DNA of 64,000 nucleotides from Epiperipatus broadwayi (Eukaryota > Onychophora > Udeonychophora > Euonychophora > Peripatidae): positions 5,507,217 to 5,571,216 of the forward strand of contig JAQFVV010006272.1 of NCBI GenBank assembly GCA_028023455.1, in the 5' to 3' direction. Positions 11,543 through 23,284 of the stretch are shown here, in pieces. The notes under the pieces were generated by a model. The model was not told the DNA's origin. It searched no databases and saw nothing but the letters and a program-made list of their open reading frames with translations. The position numbers were made by a program, and so were the translations under genes. The stretch's first letter is position 1. The number at the start of each line of letters is the position of its first letter.

Positions 11543-13516
11543 ATGGCCGATGCGTTCAATACAAATGGGAGTACTGCCGAGTATCAAAAACAAAATCAGA
11601 CATTCATTCAAGCTAACAATAGTTCAATAATAATAGAATCAGACAATCCAGATCAAAATACTAGTGATCAAAATATTGAATCAGCATATGAATCACATAT
11701 TATGACAGAAAAATTATCGGGAAAAAATACCGATAAAGCGGAACCATGCATTCGAAGGCCTGAGATTAACAACGTTAATTTTCCGCCCTTGGAAAGGAAA
11801 ACCATATCTCCTACCCGAATATCAAATAAAAATTATTCTAATAGTGCAAATAAAGACACCGAGAAAATAAATACAGCATTATATTTGCAATCAGAAAGGT
11901 ATGAAAAATTAGACAAAATAAATACAACGTACCTGAAAGAGCCCGAAGCATACCCTACCAAATCTCCACCATTGGATAGAAGTGCATCTCAAAGCTCTTA
12001 TTCAGTAGATTCACCACTACTCCATCAAAATACTAGAGAAAAATCAAATGACCACCACAATAATCAAAATTCACACGCAAATAATAACAATACGTATGCT
12101 AGAGCTGTAAAGGCCGATCTTCAAGTGTCGATGGATTACGTTCAGCCAGATGCCGAGTCTTTTGCAGAGCTTATGGGAATCGATAATGATACTGAGGATC
12201 AACAATATCACAACAATACACACCAGGATCAACTTCATTATATTACGCAAGAATTATATGACCAATATACTAACAATTTTAATAAAACGATTCCATTGCC
12301 GCTATTAACTTCGTTCAAAAGTTTTCATAGCGACAAATCACTCATAATGGCGGTAACAAATGCGGATGCCGAATTATTTAAATTCCCAATAGATGAATTT
12401 TATGACAAAATAACGCAAATGAAATTGTGGAGTTACGTCCACCAAATACTATACCATCCCAATAACAGATATTTGTGTTTTGAATTTCACAACAAGACAC
12501 AAAAAGATATTTTTAAGAAGCACGTCAAATTTTTAAATAACAAAATAATTTGCTATATCGATTTAGAGCGAGCTCTAGTGACACAAGGCATAATTAGAAA
12601 TTGTCATATTGGTTTTACGGAAGCAAATTTACAATCGATATTGGAAAACTACGGAAAAATAACAAATTTTAATTTTTTAATGGAAAAAAGAACACCAATT
12701 CCAATTAGAATGAATGCAGGGACATTTAATATACAATTAAATAAAAATGTGACTGCATTAGACATACCAACAGTATTCCCCACAGGTAAATTACCGCTTG
12801 TTATTACCTTTAGAGGCACACCTCCTCAGTGTTTTTCCTGTAAACAGTGCACACACGTGATAAGAGACTGTCCTAAAAGAATGTGCGACAATTGTGGCCT
12901 CAAATCAAGTGAAAGGCACCGATGTCCAGTTCTTTCTAAAACAATGCCCTCAGTCAGGGATAAAACTATCAAGACAAGTGAAGAACAAATGCCCACCCCA
13001 CCTTCTTTAAATAACACACAAACGCAATTGCCAAGTTTATTAAACTCAGATAATATACCTATCGTATCTCCTCTAGACAACACACAGACGCAAATAACAA
13101 ATAGCTTAAACACAGCTAATTCCATGCCAGATTCAAATGATGAACAAGAAATAGAAGTGGCCTCCTCTTATTATAGTGATGAAGAGCCCAGCAACCACAA
13201 AATACAACAAACAACTAAGCTTAAAAAAATAAACAAAAATAAACAACAAACTGAAATCAATAAACATTCACACCAAATTATGACTCAAATGGATACCACG
13301 GAAACAGCAGAATCTTCTGACAGCTTAACAGACTCTTGTAAACCAGTCAAGAAGAAACACAAATCAAATAAACAAAATGTCAACTCAACAGCTTCACCAC
13401 AGGAACCGTATTGGACAAGACAACACCCCACAGGAAAATCAGAACAAATAGCACAACAGCTCGATTACATTGCAGGAGTGGACATCCACCGCAGGAAAGC
13501 AATCGGATGCCATTAG
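11543..13516 (+). CDS. LINE copy 2 ORF1 protein, intact
   Basis: An uninterrupted 657-residue ORF1 starting with ATG at 11543. A long Asn/Ser/Thr-rich N-terminal region (about 1-235) precedes the conserved domain shared with copy 1: PLLTSFKSFHSDKSLIMAV, then LWSYVHQI, then GIIRNCHIGFTEANLQSIL, which is RRM-like. At about residue 430 is a CX2CX4HX4C knuckle (CFSCKQCTHVIRDC), followed by a second, irregular Cys/His cluster (CDNCGLKSSERHRC); copy 1 has only one. The C-terminal part is polar with a short basic block (KKKHKSNK) in place of a clear AT-hook. The protein is predicted to bind element RNA. That it stays open while ORF2 is broken may be chance or selection. Confidence 0.85.
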   Translation: MADAFNTNGSTAEYQKQNQTFIQANNSSIIIESDNPDQNTSDQNIESAYESHIMTEKLSGKNTDKAEPCIRRPEINNVNFPPLERKTISPTRISNKNYSNSANKDTEKINTALYLQSERYEKLDKINTTYLKEPEAYPTKSPPLDRSASQSSYSVDSPLLHQNTREKSNDHHNNQNSHANNNNTYARAVKADLQVSMDYVQPDAESFAELMGIDNDTEDQQYHNNTHQDQLHYITQELYDQYTNNFNKTIPLPLLTSFKSFHSDKSLIMAVTNADAELFKFPIDEFYDKITQMKLWSYVHQILYHPNNRYLCFEFHNKTQKDIFKKHVKFLNNKIICYIDLERALVTQGIIRNCHIGFTEANLQSILENYGKITNFNFLMEKRTPIPIRMNAGTFNIQLNKNVTALDIPTVFPTGKLPLVITFRGTPPQCFSCKQCTHVIRDCPKRMCDNCGLKSSERHRCPVLSKTMPSVRDKTIKTSEEQMPTPPSLNNTQTQLPSLLNSDNIPIVSPLDNTQTQITNSLNTANSMPDSNDEQEIEVASSYYSDEEPSNHKIQQTTKLKKINKNKQQTEINKHSHQIMTQMDTTETAESSDSLTDSCKPVKKKHKSNKQNVNSTASPQEPYWTRQHPTGKSEQIAQQLDYIAGVDIHRRKAIGCH

Positions 13517-13619
13517 TACTGTAGATTCATCATTAGCTGCAGATGAAAGTATTGACAATTGAACCATTTTGCCGCAAGAGGTTTGAACACTAATCCATAC
13601 ACCCCACTTTAACTAGAAA

Positions 13620-16600
13620 ATGAAAATAATAATCACTACAGTCAATGTGAGGGGAATCAATTCCACAAAAAGAATGCATGCAATTACAGATTGGTTTACA
13701 CATTCACCTTCTCATTTGCTTTTTTTCACTGAGACTAAATATTCTGTTAACTCCAGCTTTAAGCCAGACCATTACTTGAACAAATTTGGCTATAACAAGT
13801 TCTCAATTTCCAACTACTCAGCGGCAGGAGTTGGCTTTTTGATTCATCACACCTCTCCAATCCAATCCTTTAAAATATTATACTGTGACCAGCATATGAT
13901 AATATTGTCACTTCATAATAAAGATTTTAAACTGAACATTATATCACTGTACTTATATAATAAATCTACACTAATTCATCAACTGATCAACACCATTAAC
14001 CTACACCTATCTACAAACCCATACCTACAATAATACTAGGTGATTTCAACATGACATATGAGTCTTTCATAAGAAAATATTTGCAATATATTAACAAGAA
14101 AGTGAAGAGTGCAGATGGTTTCTTTCCTTCAAACACAATTTCATTTTACAATAGACAACATTCAACATTAATAGATCTACTCTTTTATTCACCTGAACTC
14201 CACTTTCAAATAAAACCTTCACTTCATCCAGTCTCTTTCTCAGACCATAATGCTCTAAAAGTTGAAATTAGCCTACCTACATATACCCAGCCAACCCTTT
14301 CATTATCCAACACTACTCGTCTTCTACTTAAAGCCAATGCGCCAGAAGCTGTATTGTCAGAAACTTATATACAATTGAATAGGTTAGACATTTTATCTCT
14401 AGCCCCAGCAGAAGCCTGGTTTACTTATATCAACATTCTCACCACTACAATCAAACGTTACACAATGAGAAATCCACCACCCACCAAAACATTAAATAAA
14501 CTAGAATTGATAAGGGACAAATTAAATTCCACAACACTCAATCCACAGTCAATAAACACTATTCTTCAGCTTAAGCAAGAATATAAAGACACACAACTCA
14601 TACTGGCAAACTATATATCAATTAAAAAAGCTAAACTATATCTTAAAGACACCCACAACTGGACAACAGGCTACATTCGTTGGGCTCTGGGATATAGTAG
14701 CAAAAGCCCAACCCCATCATCCATTCTCATGGCAGATCAGATAATCGCAGGTGAGAATATGATTTTCCCTATATTAGATCACTTTAAAACACGATTTCAA
14801 CAAAGACCTAAACCCAATCTTGGTCAATTTTATTTTGGGATATCAAATAAATCACATAATATCACCAAAAAAGACATTGAAGCAAAAATAAGCAGTATGC
14901 CAAATCATGCACACCCAGGACTTCATGCCATCCCGAATTTTCTATTTCACCATCTTAACTATTACACTATTCCTATAATATATAATATGTTGACCTTTTT
15001 GTCTCAACAGATACACAATATCCATCTATTATACCCAGTTTCAATAGTTCCATTTTTAAAAAAGACCATACAGCCATCCCCACTTCACAATTTAAGGCCG
15101 ATTTCAATGTCATCTCATAATAAAAATCATTGAGTCCATTATATTAAAGACAAAATTCAGCCTTTAATACTCCCGCATCTGTCTAAATTTCAATTTGCCA
15201 AAAAAGGCAACTCCATACCAGAAGCACTAATGCTATTTAGAATCATACAGGAAGATATAAAAACCAAAAGAAAGGCAGCACCAGTGGCAGTTCAGCTAGA
15301 CATAGAAGCCGCATTTGACTCTGTGCCAGTTGATAGCCTACTGTGTCTAATAGGCAAATACAATATTCCAACACCAATAATGTATATACTGGCTAACTTA
15401 TTAATAAATAGAAGCCTACAAATTACCCTCAATGGAAAAATATCACCTTCTTTCATTCCACATAATTCTATACCACAGGGCTCTCCACTCAGCTCGCTTC
15501 TATTTATCACATTTATTAATCCACTTCTTGCAGAAATAGAAGCAAAGCTCCCAGGTGTGTACTCCCATACACTTAGACAAACAATTAAGCATCTCACCTA
15601 CATGGATGATGTAATAGTCCTCCTCCCCTCAAAACAAATGTTACCAGATTTACATAAAATATTAGAAAAATATTCAACACAATATCAATTAAAATTTAAT
15701 CAAGAAAAAATGGCTGTGTGGTCCCTACTCACAGGCTCACCAATTAAGACAATAAACTCTCATGTCCCCCACCCTTTTCTTGGAATACCTTTCCACCTTT
15801 CTACAAATCAAGCAAGAATTTTAATACAAAATAACTTACTAAATTCAATCAATAAATTAATCAATTCTTTAACTAAAGCATATTTATCAATTCATAGTAA
15901 AATTTCTTTGATCAATATGTTAATTTTTCCTAAAATTAATTATTATGCCCCAATTATTAAATTCACCAACTCATTTATTCGCAAAATCAATTCTTTGTGC
16001 ACACAGTTAATTTGGAACAAAAAAACTATCCATTAGTATCAACAAGCTACAAAAACATTCCAAAGATAATGGCCTTTCACTACACAGCATTACTACCTTT
16101 TTTTTTCAAAAGGCATATAACACTATTCAAAAACTTATAACCAACTTTGAGTTTGGTGAAGTCTTCATTCCATTAGTTCCAACAGATACACCTCCACCCA
16201 CTAGTAACAAATTCATATATAACCTTTTGGTTTTAATAAATATGTACAATAAGCAGAATGATCAAACAGCAAATAAAATAAAATACTGGGATGCATATCA
16301 AATTATAAATGCAAACTCTACCACTCATTACCATAGTAGTAGTCTTTCAATATCAAATAAGACACTTATACAAAAATTCAAATATTGGCACTTAGAACCA
16401 AAATATCTTGACTTTTTAGTAAAGATTAATCTTGATGCCTTACCAACAAATTATTTTCTGACAACAAGAATGAAAAATGCCAACCTCAATCCAATATGTG
16501 TGCTTTGTCATAGGGATGAAGAAACCATTAATCATATTATCACTGACTGTCGTGTTCTTAACATTTATAGAGAACTAATTGCAACTCTCACTGGGAGTAA

Positions 16601-16845
16601 TGATACCATACTATTGTTATTAATTAATGCAATACAGGCAGGTAATTTTACCTCAATCAGAATACACACATACCTTTTTTTCACTCTGGTTTGTGCGCTG
16701 TCATTTTGTATTCAACCCCACTTCTCGCAAATACAGAACAATTTACCTAAATAAACTACAAGCAATAAAGAAGAGGGACCAATTACTTGCCCCTTTTGGA
16801 CTATTCACAGATACTTGGAAATCAATTCAGATGCCGACTACCTAA
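13620..16845 (+). pseudogene. LINE copy 2 ORF2: endonuclease and reverse transcriptase, frameshifted
   Basis: Collinear with ORF2 of copy 1 but split over several frames: 13620-14033, 14051-15133, 15230-16036, 16227-16754 and 16627-16845. The endonuclease has NVRGI and ETK; GDFN sits just past a one-base loss near 14030. A pair of compensating shifts lies near 15110-15160. Reverse transcriptase motifs AFDSV (about 15310), QGSPLSSLLF and YMDDV (about 15600) survive in one frame. Another frameshift follows near 16020. The C-terminal CVLCHRDEETINHIITDC zinc finger is in the 16227 frame, and a last shift near 16670 precedes the C-terminal tail. At least five lesions make it inactive. Confidence 0.85.
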
Positions 16846-17100
16846 TCACAATCCCACAATTACATACGGAGAAAACATTACCTGAAGAAGGACTATATTT
16901 ATTAATTTTTTTTTATTATTTACCTTTTTTTATTTGCTGTTTTTTTTATTGTCATAAAACATGCCCATTAACTGACTGTTCCCCACTTTAATACTTGTAA
17001 TTTCACTGTAAAATGCAATGTAACTGATGAAATAATGTAAGTTACTTTTTTTTTCCACTATGTATGACAACATTTTTACTTAATAAAGCTGTTTTAAAAC
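16846..17100 (+). terminator. 3' UTR and polyadenylation signal of LINE copy 2
   Basis: T-rich 3' UTR with AATAAA at 17082-17087, followed by GCTGTTTTAAAAC and then directly by CAG repeats. The terminus resembles that of copy 1. Confidence 0.6.
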
Positions 17101-17929
<829 letters not shown>

Positions 17930-18060
17930 CTATGTGTGGTCATATGTATTAGTTACTTGAGATAGAGTGGAGAATGAATAAACTGAAAAATCCTGAATTC
18001 AAATCCTTCTATTTACATATATAAGAAACATTCAGTATAAGCATATTACATGCTGCCTTA
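17930..18060 (+). repeat. SINE-like dispersed repeat, copy A
   Basis: It contains TGTGGTCATATGTATTAGTT, a GAGATAGAGTGG block, AAAAATCC and a pol III B-box-like TTCAAATCC, then TATTTACATATATAAGAAAC. The same order appears at 18425-18560 and about 47900-48000. The tRNA-like A and B box spacing suggests a tRNA-derived SINE head, but this was judged by eye only. Confidence 0.5.
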
Positions 18061-18289
18061 GAATTACATATTGCTTGGGAAATAATTTCATCTTAGTATA
18101 GGTTCAGCCCATCCTTCTCCTGTTAATATATATGGATATATAATATCCGATATTGTGAGGAATTAGATTGATATAATATCTGCATGAGTATGACTATAAC
18201 ATCATATCTAACAATGGCTTTGAATTATTGTAGTTTTTCAATGAAAATGGATGGTTTAATAGTTGGATGGGTAAAAAGATTGAAGTCCA

Positions 18290-18560
18290 TCCATTAAAGT
18301 TTGAGGAATTGCTATCTTGATATAAACTGAGCCCTGATTATATATGTGTGTGGGAGATTCAGATCTGGCCCAAATGACGAGTGTTGGTTCTCCACAAAAT
18401 ATATATATTGGGAATCATGTATCTTTTATGCATGAATGTGGTCATGTGTATCAGTAGCTTGAGATAGAGTCGAGGATAAATATATTGAAAAATCCTACGT
18501 TCAAATCCCTCTATTTACATATATAAAAAACATTTAGTATAAGCAAATTACAGACTGACT
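18290..18560 (+). repeat. SINE-like dispersed repeat, copy B (longer form)
   Basis: It starts at ATTAAAGTTTGAGGAATTG and includes a GTGTGGGAGAT block, GGTTCTCCACAAAATATAT, then the same tRNA-like unit as copy A ending in CGTTCAAATCCCTC. A third copy with the same extended structure is at 47755-48000, so the unit is about 250 bp. Confidence 0.55.
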
Positions 18561-18946
18561 TGGAATTAAACATTTTTATTGTATGAAATATTGTACCACT
18601 TCAAAATTTTGAAATGTATAAAATAAAATGTGCTTTCAATGTAACCTGGAGAAACCTTAAAAAACATGATCATGTATGGCATTCTGAGAAAAAAAAATGG
18701 TAGCTGTCACATCATAAAATTATTGAATTTTAATGTTTTATTTTAGGTTTATTTTCTTTTTTTAATGACATATAAATGAATTAATATATATTGATGCAGT
18801 TCCAATTCAGCTTCACTGAAGTACATTTACATATTTTTTTAAATATCAAAAATATTAGATATAAATCCTGTTAAGTTACCACAAAAATATCAAATATTGA
18901 ACACAATACTTAATTTTTGACAATTTGAAAATTATCAAATACATAT
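18561..18946. other. AT-rich sequence, no feature seen
   Basis: No gene, RNA or repeat structure could be supported. It runs up to the outer LTR boundary, where ATAT precedes TGTAAC. Confidence 0.4.
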
Positions 18947-19628
18947 TGTAACGATCCGGAGAAAGCGACTTAACGTAAACTGCATTACGGGGCGCCATCT
19001 AGGCATTTGAACCTAGAAAAATTTATAAAGTAGGCAGATACGTGAGTCAACAAAAAAATATATTTTTTTTTTTCTTAAATTTTGATTCCGGTCGTTAGCC
19101 CATGTCACTAGTCACTGATCAATAATTTCCAAAATTTTCCTTTTATATTAATGTGAAGGATTGAATTTACATTACGTCATCGATGAGATGATCCTTTTCG
19201 TTGAGGTCCGATTCCATAGGGATTTCTTCTTATTTGCTAACAGTTTTTATTGTTTTCTTATCTGACAGGTGTTTTTACATTTAAATGCCGAAGGCTGGTT
19301 TACATTTAACTAATTAACAATCATTTCCATTTCTAATTAATTACCCTGTTTTCCAAATCAAAAATATATTTAAAGACAGATTTAGAGATATAATTTTATC
19401 TCCAAATCTTTTTAAAATTTAGTTTTAAAAATACCTTTTTCTTTAATAAAAATTTTATTTTAATAATTTTTATTATCTGTGCGACTTAATATATAAGAGT
19501 TTAAGACGATATTTTAATTTCAATTTTTAATTTTTAAAGAAAGTTTTTAAATGCGAACTTTTTATTTTAACTTGTTTAATAATTATATATAAAAAAAAAC
19601 AATGTAACGAACGTCTGTGCTCGTTACA
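18947..19628 (-). repeat. LTR 1 (3' LTR in element sense)
   Basis: 682 bp, TGTAAC at 18947 and GTTACA at 19623-19628. It is nearly identical to LTR 2 along its whole length, apart from a few substitutions and small indels. Its right end is a small hairpin: TGTAACGA (19603) and TCGTTACA (19621) around 10 nt. No purine-rich tract adjoins its inner edge, which is unusual for an intact 3' LTR. Confidence 0.8.
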
Positions 19629-20344
19629 TATCAGTAAAGTTACTTAAAAAAAAATGATCAAAAAAAAAAAAAATATTTTACTTAGGGTTAGTAATTACGG
19701 TATTAACAAAATTTACAAACATTCGGTTAATAATTTTACAAAAAACTCTATACAAAAAGAAAAAGAAAATGTTGACTATCGCTTACCTAAGGACCATTTA
19801 CGTTTACACCTCCTCCCCCCGAGAATTCTATTTTATTTTATACATTTTATTTTTACTCACGGCATGACAAGCAAATTATTTAAATTATTTAGGAAGGTTG
19901 CATTGAAGTAAATATATTTTGAAAGATAATGGATTTATACGTGTATATTTGCAGCACAATTATTCATACCACCAACTTATTTATGACTGATTAAAATGCT
20001 TAAATAGGATTACACTGAAGTAAATTCCCAACGGTACTCATCGTAAGGTACCACATTTACCATCATAAACTTGCGTGGCTGTGCGCTCCTATACATATTG
20101 AAGCATAATTTATATTAACAACAAAATATCAACCGCAACCTTTTGACTTTCTTTTTAACGAACTACAGTTTAAAATTATTTATACTTTCTAGTTTTTAAT
20201 ATATGTGCTATTTCATTCCTGGCAGTGCTTTTATCAGATTTAAAGTATACGACTTTATGTAAACAGATAAAAATATTTCATTTTGACAAAATTTGCTCAG
20301 GGTATTTGTGGTTTATTAAAGATCGGCCCAGTTGGTTGCGCCAT
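19629..20344 (-). other. Gypsy-type element interior, left part
   Basis: 716 bp between LTR 1 and LTR 3. It has short open frames only. A 28-codon minus-strand frame near 20000-20090 contains VVPYDEYRWEF and ends at a stop. The GGTAC/GTACC hairpin at 20033-20052 belongs to a motif seen three times in this element. Confidence 0.4.
19808..19820 (-). promoter_or_regulatory. Candidate polypurine tract
   Basis: The minus strand reads GGGGGGAGGAGG directly before TGTAAACG, the arrangement expected at a 3' LTR start. It lies 180 bp inside LTR 1, so it may mark the original LTR boundary of an older element disrupted by later recombination. This is uncertain. Confidence 0.3.
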
Positions 20345-20804
20345 TGTAACGATCCGGATTAAACGACTTAACGTAAACTGCACTACGGGGCGCCATCTAG
20401 GCATTTGAACCTAGAAAAATTTATAATGTAGGCAGATACGTAAGTCAAAAAAAAAATATATATATATTTTTTTTTTAATATTTTGGTTCCGGTCGTTAGC
20501 CCATGTCACTAGCTCAGTGGAATAGCAGAGATTAATATAATATCTAATTATATTTCAATATAAATAAAATAAGCCACTGCCAGTAATTATCATACAAACA
20601 GATTTATTTATGCACATATATATAAGGTTTAAAATTATTTTAGTGATTTACATTTAATTTAACATTTAACATTATTTTTTTTTACTTTGATTTTACTTTA
20701 ATTTACATTGCATTACTATTATATTATAAATTTACATTTTTAATCAAGTTCGCACAGATGGGATTATATTAACCTGTTTAATATGTTGCTATAGATCGGT
20801 TACA
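20345..20804 (-). repeat. LTR 3, divergent internal LTR
   Basis: It begins TGTAACGATCCGGATTAAAC and matches LTR 1 and 2 for about 175 bp, through CGTTAGCCCATGTCACTAG. It then diverges and ends at CGGTTACA (20804). On the minus strand it is followed by TGGCGCAACCAACTGGG, a primer-site-like sequence different from that of LTR 2. It represents a related subfamily inserted in, or recombined with, the main element. Confidence 0.6.
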
Positions 20805-22086
20805 TAGATTTCAACGGTCAAAAACATTTCAAAGTAAACATAAACGATCAAAATACAAAGTTATTGATTACTGACAATTGCAGAGGGAAATATAAGAAAC
20901 CCTCTAGTATTCATCGTAAGATACCTGCATCGTCACCAATAACTTAAAAGACATCCGAATAAATACCTTTTAGATACTCACCGTAAGGTATCAGTATTTG
21001 TCGAATGTCTATATATTTTGATCAAATATGAAAACGCAAACATATTTAACCGATAGCCAATCTATGCAAGCGTCTATAAACAACTTAAATTTAATAGTTT
21101 TATAGGATCGAGCCTGAATATACTATATAGATTTGCATTCGAAAATAAAATATTCTATCCCTATTTAACCCTAGGCAACACATTTCGCAATCAACCGGCG
21201 CCAATCCATCTGATACATTCATGTATTCAATGTAGCATGATACGACAACACAATTATATTGTCAGGAATGTACATCTGAACAATATGTAGAAATAGAAAC
21301 GACATTGACTCTCCACCCACAGGGATGTGACATCTGTGGGCAAGTAGATCAATAAACTAAAAACTCCATAGGAATGGGCTGCGGTCTTCTGCCGACTTAC
21401 AAACCCATCCATAGGCAAACAGAGGGTGTGTGGCGTATATCTATAATCCTGCCCGTAGCGGATCTCATATTACATTTACTAATTACATAAATATATCCAA
21501 TCCATTGAACCAATTCAACCACGAAATGAACAACCCAAGATTACCCTCCCTTAATTATCTTTACAAATCGATACAGCCATTCACGCCCGACTCAAGTTTA
21601 ACATTTTTTTTATAATTTATTTAACGGAAAACAGAAATCATAACAACTTAAAGAACAAAATTAAATAAATAAATGGAAATGATTTTACAAATTAAATACA
21701 TTAAATAAAATTATAACCAATTAATAAATATTGTTGGTCAGATAGAATAATATTAAAATCATTTTAAATATGAAAAGTTTTTAATTTACTGTTCATAAAT
21801 TTTAAAGTTCTTACGGTTATTGAAATAGTTCATCCTATTATATTCCTGGCCGTTTAAACGTGAATTCCCACGTCGTCCGAAGATTAGTATCCGGTTGATT
21901 TATTTATTTATCCTTTGGAGATTTTGTTTTTCGTGTAGTTGGTCCTCATTGTATAAACGATGGCCCATTTTTTTCTCTTTCTTAGCAGAACTGAAGGGAT
22001 TGAAGCTGTGCGTCTTTTTCAATCCCCCCAGCGCTAACACCTAGCTGTTACATCGTCAATGATCAATCAATTTCCAGTCACTAGTC
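20805..22086 (-). other. Gypsy-type element interior, right part
   Basis: About 1.28 kb between LTR 3 and the primer-binding site of LTR 2. It has no recognisable gag, protease, reverse transcriptase or integrase. It holds two further copies of the short hairpin motif (20907-20924, 20973-20992). A small CX2C-containing plus-strand frame near 21330 (GCDICGQ) is too short to assign. Confidence 0.4.
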
Positions 22087-22100
22087 ACGTTGGGCGCCAT
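22087..22100 (-). promoter_or_regulatory. Primer-binding site, tRNA-Lys-like
   Basis: The minus strand reads TGGCGCCCAACGTG starting two bases inside the LTR 2 boundary. Animal tRNA-Lys(CUU) ends CACGTTGGGCG-CCA, an exact complement over 14 nt. The site then diverges (ACTAG). Confidence 0.7.
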
Positions 22101-22780
22101 TGTAACGATCCGGAGAAAGCGACTTAACGTAAACTGCATTACGGGGCGCCATCTAGGCATTTGAACCTAGAAAAATTTATAAAGTAGGCAGATACGTGAG
22201 TCAACAAAAAAATATATTTTTTTTTTTCTTAAATTTTGATTCCGGTCGTTAGCCCATGTCACTAGTCACTGATCAATAATTTCCAAAATTTTCCTTTTAT
22301 ATTAATGTGAAGGATTGATCTTACATTACGTCATCGATGAGATGATCCTTTTCGTTGAGGTCCGATTCCATAGGGATTTCTTCTTATTTGCTAACAGTTT
22401 TTATTGTTTTCTTATCTGACAGGTGTTTTTACATTTAAATGCCGAAGGCTGGTTTACATTTAACTAATTAACAATCATTTCCATTTCTAATTAATTACCC
22501 TGTTTTCCAAATCAAAAATATATTTAAAGACAGATTTAGAGATATAATTTTATCTCCAAATCTTTTTAAAAGTTAGTTTTAAAATAGATTTTCTTTAATA
22601 AAAATTTTATTTTAATAATTTTTATTATCTGTGCGACTTAATATATAAGAGTTTAAGACGATATTTTAATTTCAATTTTTACTTTTTTAAAGAAAGTTTT
22701 TAAATGCGAACTTTTTATTTTAACTTGTTTAATAATTATATATAAAAAAAACAATGTAACGAACGTCTGTGCTCGTTACA
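22101..22780 (-). repeat. LTR 2 (5' LTR in element sense)
   Basis: 680 bp, TGTAAC at 22101 to GTTACA at 22775-22780, followed by ATAT and then the N gap. It has the same terminal hairpin as LTR 1. High identity to LTR 1 implies a recent insertion. Confidence 0.8.
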
Positions 22781-22784
22781 ATAT

Positions 22785-23284
22785 NNNNNNNNNNNNNNNN
22801 NNNNNNNNNNNNNNNNNNNNNNNNNNNNNNNNNNNNNNNNNNNNNNNNNNNNNNNNNNNNNNNNNNNNNNNNNNNNNNNNNNNNNNNNNNNNNNNNNNNN
22901 NNNNNNNNNNNNNNNNNNNNNNNNNNNNNNNNNNNNNNNNNNNNNNNNNNNNNNNNNNNNNNNNNNNNNNNNNNNNNNNNNNNNNNNNNNNNNNNNNNNN
23001 NNNNNNNNNNNNNNNNNNNNNNNNNNNNNNNNNNNNNNNNNNNNNNNNNNNNNNNNNNNNNNNNNNNNNNNNNNNNNNNNNNNNNNNNNNNNNNNNNNNN
23101 NNNNNNNNNNNNNNNNNNNNNNNNNNNNNNNNNNNNNNNNNNNNNNNNNNNNNNNNNNNNNNNNNNNNNNNNNNNNNNNNNNNNNNNNNNNNNNNNNNNN
23201 NNNNNNNNNNNNNNNNNNNNNNNNNNNNNNNNNNNNNNNNNNNNNNNNNNNNNNNNNNNNNNNNNNNNNNNNNNNNNNNNNNNN
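22785..23284. other. Assembly gap, exactly 500 N
   Basis: An unresolved gap of round size, so the true length is unknown. It begins four bases after LTR 2. Open frames made of X across it are meaningless. Confidence 0.99.

Larger units (their letters stand above)
18947..22780 (-). mobile_element. Gypsy-type LTR retroelement, internally deleted, three LTR copies
   Basis: Two nearly identical LTRs of about 680 bp (18947-19628 and 22101-22780) lie in the same orientation and both read TGTAAC...GTTACA. The tetranucleotide ATAT lies outside each (18943-18946 and 22781-22784), fitting a 4-bp target duplication, though it is weak in AT-rich DNA. On the minus strand the right-hand LTR is followed by TGGCGCCCAACGTG, which matches the 3' end of tRNA-Lys(CUU), so the element reads leftward. 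The interior of about 2.5 kb contains a third, shorter LTR (20345-20804) and no gag or pol frame that I can recognise. It is therefore non-autonomous or heavily deleted. Confidence 0.8.
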
